This document shows positions 16,921 to 31,900 of a stretch of 64,000 nucleotides of DNA, piece after piece. Positions within the stretch are counted from its first letter, which is position 1. Each line of letters starts with the position of its first letter. Origin of the DNA: Pampus argenteus (lineage: Eukaryota > Chordata > Actinopteri > Scombriformes > Stromateidae). The stretch lies in NCBI GenBank assembly GCA_036937835.1, contig CM072863.1:12388001-12452000 (forward strand), in the 5' to 3' direction. A program made the position numbers and the translations under genes. A model generated the notes under the pieces. It saw nothing but the letters and a program-made list of their open reading frames with translations, ran no database searches and was not told the DNA's origin.

Positions 16921-19900
16921 CTAGAGAGAAAGAAGAAGAAGAAGAGTCAGACTCACTGAGCTGTTTAATAGGTATAATAATAGGTCAGAATAGCTGTAAG
17001 CAATCATTTTCCTCCATATAACGTTATTGCACCTGTCATAGTGGGTCCTGCGCTGCTCATGGGGGGCATGTGGGGATATCCTGGAGGACCCATCATGGAC
17101 ATGCTCTGTCTGGTGTCCATGTATAGATTTCCTGACAAGAGAATCACAACAAAAAATAATTTAAAACCTCAAGTAAATATCTGAGTCTTATATCCACAGA
17201 TAAAAATGCTATGATTTATGAGTTTCCATTTACACAGATACTCAGATCAGTTGAATGCCAAAACTTATTGTCAACTTATCCATGACATTCACCAACAGTG
17301 TGATTTTTATAACTTAAACATTTTATGTTTGTGGCTACTAAACCTTGTAAAAAGCAGCTTAAATTTTGTTCATGGTGCATTTCAGCACAGATACTTTGAG
17401 GATGAGCAGTTATGTTACCGCACAACTAGATGTGTGTGCAACAACACTCCAAAAAGTTTTCTCTGTAAGAAACAACTACTGTCAATAGAAAATGGGTTTG
17501 TGTAGTTGTTTTTATAGACTTTGAAGATTCAGAGTTCAGTATGAATAAATAAATAAATAGGGATATACCGATCAATTTTTTTATCTGCTGGTATGAGTGC
17601 CTATCCACCACTGCTCTTTTTCCTACATTTAAAATCTGTATGCCTCACTGTGTGGAACTCAGTGGAATAATCTTTATGTAAGGTAACATGACACCAATGA
17701 TGTGGCACTAAAAAGGCAGTCTGCCATGCCTGAATGAAAGTAGATGATAGCAAAAACAAAACGTTGACAAAGAAACAGTATTTAAAGTGGATCGGCAACA
17801 TCATGATTAACACCCAATCTACTAAAAAAGGTCAGCATTATGTCATATGTACAGATCTGGGGATCAGATAATCCTACAGGTAAATGCATGTTTCTATCTG
17901 CAGGCAGAAAGATCTTCAAGGTATTCTGACATTATGTCAATTACACAACCTTTCCCAGAAAATGAAAGAGATAATAAAGCAACATGGCCAAAGAAAAGCT
18001 GCACAACCTCTACACTGCTCAAAGTGTAATCTGAATCTGAAGATCGTAAGGTTGAAGAGCTGGTGTCTAACCTGTGTTGAGGTGCTGGCTTGGTTTGCTA
18101 GGGTGCATGGAGCCATGACAAACAGGAGACTGCACTGCCCCTTGTGGCTGGATTACACCGGTGCGGGTAAAAAACTGGTTGATGGATGAACAGAGGTCTG
18201 CTATCTGGGTGGGTTCCAGGGACCAGTTGTTCAGCTCTGCTTGTCTCATACTTTCTCTCAATCCTAAAGAAATATAAAATCACACATTTATAGACAGAAC
18301 AATCACAGTTACTATAAGAGTTTCTGCACTTAAGTGCCTTTGTGACAATGAAATGTATGAAACTGTACTAACCGACTGTCCAAAGAATTTAGTAAATGAG
18401 AAACCAATTTAAAAACATGACAGTGCATGCTCTGGTAGCCTACTGATGAAGACACATACTACAACGTCCACGGGTCAAATCTGGCATGGAGCTTTGTTGC
18501 ATGTCGCCCACCATCTCTCTCTTTCACTTCATTTCCTGTCATAGGTACACTGTCCTGACAATAAAGTAATAACCGCCACCCCCTCTCTACACAAAAAAAA
18601 AAAACATGACTCTAAACAATGTGTATTCATTATGTCAGTAACCTTCAGTGGGTGATATTTAAAACATCCTACCTTGCAATCCTGGACTGTAATTGGATAA
18701 ACTGATCTGCTGAGCTCAGTGTTTTGGTAATTAAACTTGAAGGCAGTGTTCTTTAATTGAAGAGCTCAATTTAATTAAACTCATAATCAACTCCACAGTG
18801 TCAACACTTCAGCACTCAATCAAAAGCTGGGGCAGTACAATACTATAAGCTACTAGCTTTAAATGTTTCTTTCTTCTGATCATGTCTGAGGACACAGGAG
18901 GTACATCTAACAGAGCCAAGTGTAACCTTGAAAAATCTCTGACAAATACATCAAATACATTCTATAATTATTCCTTTTTCTGTAATATTTGTAAATGCAA
19001 TCATATCTACTTATAGTGTCCAAACCGCACCTTGGAAAGGTGAAAGGTCGACATCAGCCCAGTTATAGCTGCTAGCAATACGACAGCTTTCTTTCAGTGC
19101 ATCCAGATTTGGGTACCAGTCAGACAGTAAACCTGCAAAAACACACAGCATGCTATCTGTAACATTACAAGATAAGAGATGTGAAAAATACAGGTAATTT
19201 TGGTTTTAACAGAAAAATACAGATCTAGTCCTAATTACATAATTCACTGACAACTGCAGAACATTCACTGCAGTAACTATCATTTACTGAAGGTTAGGCA
19301 ATAAGGCCAGATGATGTATTTTTATTGTAATCACATTTTTGTTAGCTGTGCAGGCATTATTATAGTGCCAAATGAATGAAAGGTAACACCAAGGGAAAGT
19401 TAATTAGGCTTTTAAGCATTTCAGCACTGTGTGATGGCCACTAGGAGGAGCCAGTTGACTCTGCAAACGCTGCTGTGCTCAATGCTAAAGTCACTGAATG
19501 CAGCATTGCTTTGTTCTCACAACATCACAGATAATAAATTAGATGATGATTTAATGTTTAGCACCTAAAACAATTTTCTAAAAATGAGGACACTGAAGTG
19601 TAAAGTGGTGGTCTTAGCTCTCGTTCACATGTTTGTGTGATGAACAGGATGAAAAGAAAACAATATGATGACGCTGGTTCAAAGGGAGACAATGACAGAC
19701 AGAGGGCTGTACCTGTGTTGCAGGCCATCTGTTGCTGGGTAGGATGGGGCTGGTGGGAGAGGCTCTGATGCTGCTGTCCGTGTTGAGAAGGGTGCTGGCT
19801 GTGCTGCGTGTGTTGGGAGGGGTGTGGCGTGTGTTGCTGCGGGTGCTGGCCGTGGGACGGGTGCTGCGACGGGTGCTGCCCATGCTGGGAGTGCGCAGCG

Positions 19901-22900
19901 TGCTGCGGGTGCTGGGAGTGCTGTGGGTGCTGTGGGTGCTGACTGTGTTGGCTGTGCTGGGCGTGTTGGCTGTGTTGATTGTGGGGACCACCGTGCTGTG
20001 GGAGGTGCTGTGCATGGGGTGAGCCATGGCCAGGGTGGGCTTGGGCAGGATGGGACAGGGGCACCTGGCCACTGTTGGCAGAGTGGCTGTTGGGTTGGTT
20101 GTTTGACAGGCTGTTCTGAGTGCTAATAGTGCCACTGGGGGAGTGCTGATAGGAGCAGGAGGTGTGGGTCTGCTGTGAGGAATCTGACGGTATTCCCATA
20201 AGACCTGAAAAACAGAACACACAAAGCTGTAATAGTACTGAAATTATAGCAGATGCTGATTAGTCAAGCATAATTGACAGATTCGTGGATAATGAAAATA
20301 ATCATTAGTTGCAGCCCAACTAATTAACAGCTGATCTTTTTTTCCGATTAATGATCAATAAAAAATGCCAGAAAAAAAATAAATAAAATAAATGCGTATC
20401 TCAATTTCCCAGCACCCAAGGTGATGTCTTCAAATTGCTCATTTCTTTTTCTGACCAACTGTCCATAATCCAAAGATGTTCATTTTAATATGAACGTATA
20501 GAAATCCAGAAAATATTGACACATCAGAGGATGAAAGCTGAACATTCTTCTAAATGTTTTCTTAAAAACTACTTTATTGATCCACTAATTGTTTCATCTC
20601 TAAATTAGCATAATACACTTCAGCACAAATACATTGAGTGCCAGGTTTGTTACATGTAAAAAGAGCTACTTAAGGACATGTATCTTAACATCTTACAATG
20701 GGACGTGAGCCTCCTGTGTTTAAGTAGTTCTGCACTTGAGACAGACCAGCTGCCATTTTGTTGTATCAGAGAATGACTCAGCATCAGTTGTGTCTCTGAG
20801 GTTCACAAGCCCAAGCTGCCATCTCCTCTCCAGCTACATGGCTCTGGATTGTCTTTAACAAATTCACTGTGCTGCTGCATGGCTCTTTATAACAGACATG
20901 ACTGAAGCATGAACATCTGCACACCCAAACTGCAATCATCTGAGTGGCAGGGAGTGGTCTTAAGAGGCCCTGTCCTTCACAGCTTTGGCACAGTAAACCT
21001 ATTTCACTGGAGTGCTTTTAGAGATGACTCTAGCCCTGCACCTCCACAATCGGCACGTAACACTCACTGCAGGGGTGACAAAGGTGCATCTCTTATCGGC
21101 ACAGAAAGCCCATTGTCCAACCAGGGAAATACAGAAAGCAATTAACACGGCACCAGAATAATAATGCGAGCTCATTACCTATTATCAAAGCCAGTGAATT
21201 AGCTCACTGTCTACAGCGGCAGAGTGTGAAATCCTCTAGCTTGATTATTTACGCTTTTTAATTGCTTGAGCTTGTCTGACTACGAGATTTCACTTTTATG
21301 CGCATAAAAAAAGGTAACAACTTTCAACTAATGAAACATAGATGATAGATTAAAGGAGAGGAACTCTTTGAAAACATTAGCATGAAATGCATTTGATTTG
21401 TTAAAGTAGGTTATACACAGAAAGCTCAGTCTACTTTGTTCATAACCCGCTTGTCAAGTGCTCTTTGTTTCTCAGTCAATCAGATTACAAGCAAAACTGC
21501 ATTTTGTTCTACTGGGACTCAGGCTTTTGGAAAGCTGTGCTCTATCCACCACTATGCATTATATTATACAAATTCCCCATCATTATGACAAATGAACCTC
21601 AATCCAACAGATTTACTGAGGACCTGGACTGCCTGTAACCTCTTCTACTCTGATGAAACACAGTCTGCCCAAGAAAGCATTTCAAACAAGGTGCAGATAT
21701 CTTTCGTGTAATTTAAAAAAATATAAAGCAATAAGGTTGGTGTACTAATTCTGACTAAACATATAATAAATGCTTTAACATCTCTTTACATCCCCTAATA
21801 AAATATTTAAGAAGTGAGCTGTCAGACTCGGCTTTAGAATGTGAAATGAGGTCTTTTTTACATGGCTCTGGCAGAAGACCATGAGAATACTATAGATTTG
21901 CTCTATAGGCTAGTCCGCCAGTTGAATATCTGTTCACTTCTCAGTAAGCCTAATTAGTATCTTAAGACTCTCTATAGCTCCAGCTGTTAAGAACAAACCC
22001 ACATTAGGAAAATCATCCTGTTCTGACATGCTGCCTTGATAAGTGAAGCTTAGGCTCTCGATTAGGGTTCCACTTGATGCTCTGTTGAGGCCACTCACCT
22101 TGTTGGCTGAAGGACTGCTCAAAAACAGACTTGTAAAGGCTGCGGAAGGAGGCACTGAGATCTTCAAAGTCAGAGAACAGGAGCTGCTTGTCCCTGTCTG
22201 GCATGTTGTACTGGGACTGGGGAGGCTGCTGGAGGCTCATAGACTGGGACACGGGTTCTGGGTGACTGGTCACCTGGGGACAGGGGAGATAAAGAAGATG
22301 AAGACTTACAAAATGGAGCGATACAGAGCGCAAAATAAGATGATGTTTAATGTTTAATTTATGACATTATCTGAAAATAAACAAAAACACTGATTAGAGT
22401 TCAGCTAAATCTGCAATACAGTCTAGAGGAACAATTGATACTAGAGGCACACTATCAGGTTCAAACATTACACAGCAATAATATACAAACTTTTCAAAAG
22501 ATACTCGCCATGCTCATCTGGTCATGGCACCACAAAAACAGAAAACCTCCAGAATATTTACTCCAAAACGTGAGCAGCAGCAGACACAGAGTTTGATTCT
22601 TCTGGAGGAGTCACTATAACAATGTTTGTTTCTGTCTAAAGGAGTGCCACTCACACAACATTTAAAGAACAATTACACAAACTGCAATAATCCAGGTCAG
22701 TGCTTACCACCTTGGTTCACACAACATTAAGAGAGCAACTTGAAAGGACACAAAGCCATTACTCAGGTGGCCAAGCAAAATATATTTAAAACAAAATCAA
22801 TAGCAATACCTTGTACAAATAAGCAGCCATTTTATACATGTATTTGTGTGGGAAGTCAATGTTATGCAGTGCCCCTGAGTGTGAGACAACAAGCAGGGTT

Positions 22901-25900
22901 CCCTGCAGCAACGAGTTTGTCTACAAGATTCATCACAACAAGGGCAGCAATGCAAAACCACTGCTGTTTCACAAAGTAGGACATAACCTGTGTCCACTGT
23001 GGGCTAGGATTACAAGAGAGGTCAGGTCCAATTTTTGATCGTAACATCTTCCTCTTCCAAGCAGGTTGCTGAAGTGCATAGCTCACAGTGTGGCTTGAAT
23101 AAGAGTGAAGAGGTGATAATAAAGCCAGAGTGTTTACTGTGAGCTGCTGCTTTGGCTTTGTGAGAGAGAGGGAGAGAGCACATCCATCAGGCTGAGCCGA
23201 TCGATGCCGAGCGCCTGGAGCAGGGAGCACTCTAGGATGCGGGAGGACCACACCAAAGAGGGGGCATCTCTGGTGGGAGGACATCAGAGGAAGCGCTTCT
23301 CTTTGTCTGGCTTCCAGGAGCGTGCTCATTTTTCTCTGTTTCCCTTAACCCCCTTCCTGATGTTGTACTCTAGAGCATGTCCATGCTGAACCCCGGTCTA
23401 TTGCTGTCTACAGATGGTTTCTCTGAACAGAGCCTCCTGGGGCTTTCTGATCAGATGAAATATGGGATACAGTACACTTTCTAAGTCTGGTGGTGTTTCA
23501 TTTTCATTCATTTAATGACTGTTGCTCCCCCACAGCTTGAATAACGTGAATAAAATGAGAATTGATTGGCTCTAGCGTTTAAAAAAACAAATATATATAT
23601 ATATATATATATAATCTTGTTAAAAATATCCAACCAAGAGGTGTTCATGAGCTGCAACATTGACATAAATTGAAATCCATCCAACACTCTATTCAGCATT
23701 TAAGGAAGAAAGGCCACACTACATTTGTAAAAAGGCAACCAAAATGCTACGACAGCACCTTTGTTGTTTTGTGTTTGTACTAGTGAACAGTGGAGTGGAG
23801 ACAGACTTGGGTCCTTGTAACCAAAATCTGACCCAGGATCCAATCTAAATGGGTCCAGTAGTCTGTGTGTCAATATGTTTAATACCAAAGTTGAGCTGAG
23901 CAAACTCTCAGTCAGCTCAGATCAGGTCTCATATTCATCACAGAGAGAAATGCATTTTTTAACACAGGACTGAAAGTATGATCTATAAAATGCAAGGGAT
24001 TTTTCCCCTTCATTTCTTTAAAATGAATCAATTCATGTCAAGTTCTCAGATTACTAATTATTATTACAGAATTGTGTCTCCATGAAGACCTCTAAACTGT
24101 GGTCTTACCGGTGTATAGCTGTGCACACTGCCCACGCTGTTGAGATTGACGGAGGCCAGACTCTGATCTGACAGGCTGTTGTTAAGGCTGCTTCTTGGAC
24201 TATCGCTCCCTTCCTGGTCTGTGTTATACAATGCCACCTGAAACACATACATGTACATTAGCTTTTTCTCTCAGACACACACACACACACAAATTACTGT
24301 TACTATTGTCATCCCCACTCATGTCAGCATTCCTTTGAGATAATGAGTATGGAAGGTAAAGTTGGTCTGTAGTTGTAAATCACTATGGAAATGTGCATGT
24401 ACTGCATGCGGTGACTTGTCATAATTGCATTAGTATTTTCTTTTCCTAATATTGAGTGTGTGTATGGGAGACACAGGGTGCTGAACGTGTAAAGGGGTCT
24501 GGAGACAGCTGAGACATTCACATCACTAAAGGTCACACGACTGGCGATGTCAGCCACATCTGCTCACCAAGCGCAAATCAGTTTGGGACAGCTAACAAAG
24601 GATTTCAGTGCTGCTGAGACACTGACCTTTCAATATAGCAGCAAAACTAGCCAAAGCACTTCAGGATGACAATCGTAATTATCGTCGAGCGAGGTTAAGC
24701 CCTCCCACCACTGCCAAATAAAGTGGGCTGTCGGACAATTAAAACATTAGTTAGAAGAACGATCCAGATATTCAATATAATGATACCCACAGAGAAAAGA
24801 GAATGAGTTTAGTTTTGTATTGTGAGAAAAGAATGGTAGTTATGCGCTGATGGTGTTGCAGTGGCAGAGGCCCTGGTATTATAAGATTGGTGTGTGTGTG
24901 TGTGTGTGTCCATCCATGACTGAGTGCAGCATGGTGGCTTCCACTCATCACTGTGAGTGAAACAGAGTGGGCTCTGTGCTCAGCACAATGAGACAGCAGT
25001 GGCAGTAGCCTTCGGGCAGGCAGATTGGGCCAGCCCTGCCCAGCACTCTGCCTCAGCAGCAGCAGTGGACTGAAGCCTCTTGTCTTTCTGTTGAGCTGCA
25101 GCTAGTAACCACAGAGGTCATGAGGAGGCAAGGAAACCCAGACAGCCCTGACTGCCTTCTCAGCTTTGACTAGTTGGCTGGCTGACTAACATCCTGGTTC
25201 GAATCCAGGATGCACACATGTCGAATGAGAGTATCCAATCATATTAAGCTTTTAATATAGAGCTTGGCTGCTGCACTGGTGAAGCGAGATAAAAATACCG
25301 TGATTTTACAAAACAGAGTGCAAATACTGAATCCAGGAAACACTGTTCAAGGAAGAGGGGTGAGGCTGAGGAAGGGAATGATGGGGGTGTAGTAGTAAGT
25401 AAGAGAAGCTCATTAGGCAACTCTAGCCTTTCTCCACTCAATGTGGGCTTGGCTCCAGTGTTCATTAGCGTGAAGGGGAACTCAATGAGCAGCTAAAACT
25501 AAAGGCTTAAGCACATCTACAAAATCAGGCCTACAATGCTAATCAAAAACAGCACACCACAAAAATATAAATGTTATTTGTAATGAAGTCATAAAAGAGG
25601 CTTTTAGTCTTAAGTCTCTCACCACAATCTATTTTTACTCTACTCACCCATAAAGTGTGATGATTTCAAAACCTCACTTCTCTGTGGTTTGAGCAGACCC
25701 CAGAGTCCCCTGAGCCAAGACACCCACTCAAACACGCATGGTCACAGATGAACACCCAGTCTCATCTCACCCACATTCATAGAATCATACACAAACATAT
25801 GACACCCCCCCCCCCCCCATGTATGTGGCTACATATGTGCACAAAGGTACAATACGGAAACAGACACACAAAAAACACAAAGACTGAGGCAAGCATGCTC

Positions 25901-28900
25901 ATACAGGCAGGAGCAGCTCCGCAGTAAAGGCTGTGTATGGTACTAGCTATAGCAGACGAGCGAGTCAGAGTTCTATTCTTAGCAGTGAATTAAGTAAAAA
26001 GCCAGAGGTGTCTTTTACATGGGGCCTAATCTGGAGCATGAGACATGGATTATGAAATCAAAGCAAGATTGGCCCAGGTGTCTCTAACAATGCCAGCCAG
26101 TGTTCAGTGCAATCCCTGCATGCAGGATTGAGCAGACAGAGCCAGACAGAAGAAGAGAGAAGAAAGCAATATTAGAGAGAAAGAGGAGTGGGTAATCTTC
26201 TCCTTCCCTTCATCATCAAACTTCAGTGCCAGAGTTTCATCACTTTCATGCAAATGTTTAGGGCCGCCTCAGAACACACAACCTTTGGGGGAGATCTAAG
26301 TCTATGTGAGAAAGGCACAAAAAGAAAGAGAGCAGGACAATCTTGTGAGGAATGTCTGATGGTAGAAAGAAACGAGAAGAGAGATTCTTGCTAGTTCAGT
26401 AGTCATCCCTCCAGTGCCTCTCATTGGCCTATCTGAGAAGGCGGGAATGAGAGAGAGAGACTGGAATAAAAAGGGAGAGAAAAACAGAGAAAGGGAATTC
26501 CTGTGGCTTGGCATACTGCACCGAAAGAGGCGTGGCCTGTCCTGTGTTTACAGTGTAAGACAGTGAGAAACAAGCTCTCTCTGAGGAGTTAGCGCTCAGA
26601 TCTGTTGCTATTCCACTTTGTCTTGTGTTCACTTTACCACCATTAGCTTTTCCTCACAATCAAGTGAACATAAAGAGGCAAATCAAAACTTCCTGAAGTA
26701 GTCGCATTTGTGCCATATTAAAGTGTTCTGCTTGTTACTCTTCTGAGTTATTTGACTGGAAATATTTAACGGCAGGAATCCAGACAGTTAGCTGTCAACT
26801 CTTTACATTAGGCCCTCATTACTCAGACACTGCTGGTGGAGACCGGTGCTATGGCAAGTGCTTGTTTGTTACAGTCAGTGAGGAAAAAGGGTTATCTTTC
26901 TCCACACGTTGGCCCATGAATATGTCTGGTACAGAAACATGAAAAACTGCATGCTCTCTATAGACATCGCTCCTGGCAAGCTGTCAATGACATGCTCGTC
27001 AAAACAAGCGGAAACACTGTAACCTACTCTACATGCATGTGCACACAAGTTACAACACACACCAACATTTGCTCAGACATTTGCCTCAAACTCAGAGCTT
27101 AAGAGGCCCCGTCACATACACACTCTTCTTTCCTATGAACATCCCTATTCAAATTGAACTGTTTTTTTTTTTTTGTAATGCTTGCAGCAGATGAATAAGC
27201 GACTCTTGCAGGCTATTTAAAAGTACTCCGGAGAGCTGCCCCCACTGGGCCCAGAGTATGAGAGCTTAAGGTTAAAAAGCCTATTTAAATTTTAGAGTGA
27301 GCTGCACACTCACAGCTAACAGCTAGCAGTCCCTGTAGCTTTGCTCTGTGATGTATAAGTGTTTCCAAGCTTTTGCACATATAAAAATAAAATCTACTGA
27401 GAGCAGACGGAACCAGCAGCAGGACAGATCACCTATGGTGTGGCCACAGAATGAGAGACACGACTCTGGGCGTCAACCTCCACTACAGGTGCGAATACAG
27501 AAACCTCATGCAGTGTGTGGAGTATCCAATTGCAAGTCTGCACGGGACTGTGTAAGGTGTATCAGGTTACAAAGTGCTAAGTATCAGTGTGAGCATCATA
27601 TTTCCGTACTGGAGATAACAAGAGCATGCTGCCTGTTGTTGTAGTGGAAAACAGGGCTGCAGTGCAGATAGTTGTGTATTTTGGTGTGGGTTGCATTGCA
27701 GAGAAGCTTTAGGCATATGAGCATGTGCATGTGTGCGTGTATCTCCCCTCCACAAGAGTGCTCCTCTCTCTGTGGGGAATAGTGCTGTAGGTGGTTGGAG
27801 AAGTGGGTGGGGTCAGGGTGCAGCCGTGTAGCCAGGTGTGTGTTGGAGCTGGAGGCTGGATGGCTGGCTGTAGTACCTTGTTAGTCACAGTGTTGATTGC
27901 CAGCGTTGGAGAGGCACTTCCAGAGATCATACACTCCATCCCCAAAGACTCCGATTCCAGGCTGTATGGCGTAGAAGCCTGTGGGGGTGTGGGGAGGGGT
28001 GTGGAGGCAGACAAAAAAAGAAAAAAAAAAAAGTCAAACATTATCCAATTATCAAACACACAAGATCTCACTGCAGGTTGCACAGAAAGAGACCCATTTC
28101 ATGCATTTCTTGTTTTTGACAATTCTTCTACACAGATAGCGTCAGATACACATCTACCAGCAAGATCCAAAAAGAAAGAAAAAAAGAAAAAAAAAGGTCC
28201 ATTCTCATGATAGAGGAACACCTTTATTTAGGTCACATTTGAACTGTGCTTTCAGAGAAGACAGAGGCGGAGACAGCCCCCTTCCTCACCCTCACCTTCC
28301 ACCCAAACACACACACACACACACACAGGCGCACGCACATGCATGCCCTCATCTTGCCGTATAGCCGCACTGTTGTGAGAGATAACGCTGCCATGCCTGT
28401 CTCCCAAAACTGCTTACTGTAAGAGGATTGGCTGCCAACAATACCATTTTTAATTCATGATAAACAAAAATGAGATTTCACAAACTCTCAATTTCAATGT
28501 CTTAATGGTATGCCTCGTAGGCAGACAGTGTCTAGAGGGGGAAGGGAGAGTACAATGCATGTGTCCTATATAAAAAAAAAAAACACTCTTCACATGGTGC
28601 GTTCTTTTGCATCGTGCCTAAATGTACAGAACTGTATGTGGAGAGCTTTTGCTGAATCTGTTGGTAGAGCAACATATTAAAAACAATAAACTTTTCCTGT
28701 TACTTCACATTTCTCATTTATACAATCTCCCCAGCAAAGAGAAGTAGTTTTGTGAATGAATGTGATAGTATTTTGATGCTGTAGGGCAATTACATGACTG
28801 GCATGTTAAGTTGTATGTCGTCTCGGTGTGTATGTGTGTGGTAGAGACAATAGCATGTGAGTGTGTGAGTGGATGAGTCTGCCTTCCCATCTTAACAGAA

Positions 28901-31900
28901 TCCTCCCTTCCTTGTAGCCTCTGGTCAGCCACATTGTGGGTAAGGAGTAGTCAAGAGCCCGCTGTGTTGGGATGCCCCACGGCCAGGTCAATCTGAGCAG
29001 CTCACTAAAACCTGTGCAGCTGTACGTAACGCTGGACGAAGCTCATCCATAATTAAAGACAAAAGCTCCCACTCAGAATAGCTGGTGCACAAAGCTCTGC
29101 ATTAATTGATGTTTGTTAAAAAAAAGTGAGTGCAGAATGTAATGTATGTAATGGCTGCCTGGGGCATAGTTTATTAATAAGAAGCCCACTTCATGACAGG
29201 CTAGCAAAGCAGCGTGGAGACGCAGTTACATAAAGTCTGGATACGAACTCCTACTGAATCTGTGTGTGTGTGTGTGTTTGCATGTGGTAAAAAAAGAGTG
29301 GGAGAGAAAAGAGGGCAAAAAGAAAAGATATTGAGGCAGACGTAGAGAGTCAAATGCTCAGAAAAAGACTGAATCAAGTAGAGATGGAGGCAGAAGCTTT
29401 AGCAGACCAACAGCATATGTAGAGAAAATGTGTTTTCATGTAAATATGCAGTGTGACAGAGTTTCTCTAATCACACTCACCCGCTCTCCAGACCGCGGCC
29501 TCTTCTTTGGCCTTGTGGGCAAGGCATCCTCCTTTGGGTTGGTGTCGATGGCCCAGTAAGAGCCCTGCGGATAGAAGAAAGACTGGGTTGATAAAACACA
29601 GATTGCTTTCTCACATGACATCCCTGCCATGTTTGCACTGGACTGAGACACTTCCTTTCTGGCATCACACAAGCATCAAATCTCTCTTTGACTTTCCAGC
29701 TTTGGTACATTATTTAAAACACAGATGCCTCATTTGCTCTGCTAAAGCCTTTATTTGAGTTGATATCTGTGTATTCAGAGCTTGTGTGGTGTGTGGGTGG
29801 GCTTTGTTAGTAAGAAAGACTTGGCTTTTCCTCCTCTGCGGCTGCTCCTCAATGAGAGGTTGGCGAGGGCAGCTGGTGGTAGTGAAATGCTAAGCCTCTC
29901 CCGAAGCTGTACTTCCTCAGCCTCAGGTACTGAGTCAGTGTGCTGTTGCCAAGGATGAAGGCTTCTCAGACTGAGTCCAGAAATCAAGGCAGTGCTAGCT
30001 CAGCCGTGTTTCTTTCTTCTAAGGTCTGAGCGAGGCTAATCAAGAAGAGAACAGTTGGGGCAGGCTCTGGGGCTGCAACTAGCAATTCCACAACCAGGCT
30101 GCATTATTTATCTTTGCATTCGGCCCCATTTCATTTATTTTTCCAATGGTGTTCTTCCTCGAAGCCAACAGCAAGGCAGCTTACAGTTGTTAAAAATGAG
30201 ATTTTTACCCTAAGGCCCTGCAAGTTCTGAATTTATTTTTAATATTTCATATGACCCCTGATAAAATCTCAATTGTCAAGAGAAAGTGAGATCAGGACCT
30301 TTAAAATTACTTCCCAAGCAGAGAGAATAATTGATATTTCCATAAGAAATTCTCTGAACAGCATGCAAGACCATAGAACAAGTTGTATCTAATGTATCCA
30401 TACAATAACCGCTACATACACAATGGTCTCTTCTTGTTAAAGCCAGCATATGTTATTTTCACAACTAACACATCCCACTGCTGCACATGTTAAAATGAAA
30501 AGCCAGGGTTGGCCTATATTTATCTGGGGGTTAAAATTATAAGTTTTAATATGTGCGAAGCTTTGGGGTCAATTAAGATTTTCCTCAGAGGGAAGAATAA
30601 TTCAGAGCACAATCTACCAACAATGAAGAAATATCTCATATTGATATAAGCTACAGTAAAATGTAGAATCCTCATTATACATCCCATGTTTTATACAAGA
30701 GGCTTTTTTTGAAGAATGTGTGTAAAGGTGAGACATATTGTATATTTCACATTTAGGATCCACAGAGACAAAGTCAGGCTTTCTTTTACTTAGGGGGGAA
30801 GAACATTTTAAGTTAACCCTCTTGGGAGGGGAGTTTTTGCATTTCCTGCTCCCACCCCCAGAGTGTTGGCAGGAAAAAAGAAAAACATATAAAGAGTCAT
30901 TAAATTATTCACAAATATACTGCATTATACTGTAGCAATGCCAAGCGAAGTGTGTCCGTGGGGTCTGGGGGCAACAACATAGCAAAGCCACAATATTCTC
31001 TGCAGTCATAAAACAAAGGCTGCAGTAAAGATCTTGTTTTGTTTAAACCAGATCCTGATAACCGATATAGTCTACCTGCTCTCTGACGCAGCTCATTTTC
31101 ATACATCAACACAAATGATGTCATGTACTTCCCCATTTGTGTGTAAATATAAAGGGAAGGACAAACACAACAAGTATGTCCGTTATCCTAGCAACTACAG
31201 GCCCAAGACATAAGACCAATTAAAATAAAGATTATTAATGGTAGGCTTCACAGGCAGCATATATACCTCCAAGGTAGGCAGAGCGTGTATATGCACCAAC
31301 TGTCATCTCTTACACCATCTCAGAGAGAGAGAGAGACATGATTCTCCTATCTCATCCAACCAGCAGTTCTCATATTCCTGCCACATTACAATATTGATGC
31401 AACATATCAAGAGCGGCTAGCATCTCTTTGAAGTTGTCTTCGGGGGGAGGGGGGGAGAGTGAGGAAAATTCCAAATTAAACATTGAGGATGCGAGCATGT
31501 TGGCCATGCATTTGGAATGGGATCCATACAGCAATAGATTATTTTGTATTTAGTGGAGCAGCTCCCAGGAGTGTCAATATCAGAGGATTACAGCAAAACA
31601 TGAAATTAGCATTCAGTCCCCATCCTCTACACAGCTAGGCGTAGCTTTTCATGCATGTGTTGGTGTGTATGTGTGTATATGTGTGTGTGTGTGTGTAATT
31701 ATTTGTGCAGTTCCCTAAGCATATGTAGCGTTTGCTCTGACAATGCTGCAATGAAATCTAGGTTAGGCTACATATGGTTAGACCTCTGTGCACCATCATA
31801 CTAAATATAGACCCATAGGCTCCTTCTTCACGAACTACCCAGTGGATGAGGGGACGGTACTTTTATCAGGTTGATGTCGCTAGAGTGTAGCGGGTTGAAA

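Larger units (their letters stand above)
24238..27876. other. foxj3 intron between coding exons 4 and 5
   Basis: About 3.6 kb with no coding exon recognised. Contains a GT run (24890-24909), a 14-base poly-C (25805-25818) and a tRNA T-arm-like hairpin (25190-25212). Confidence 0.75.

Noticed and set aside
19732..20126. Val/Leu-rich and Gly/Ala-rich plus-strand frames across the foxj3 His/Gln exon
   Set aside because: Antisense shadow of a CAG/CAC trinucleotide-period repeat; the minus-strand frame is continuous with conserved FOXJ3 sequence.
22862..23329. 155-codon minus-strand open frame in a foxj3 intron
   Set aside because: No recognised domain, no supporting splice pattern, composition like flanking intron; likely chance.
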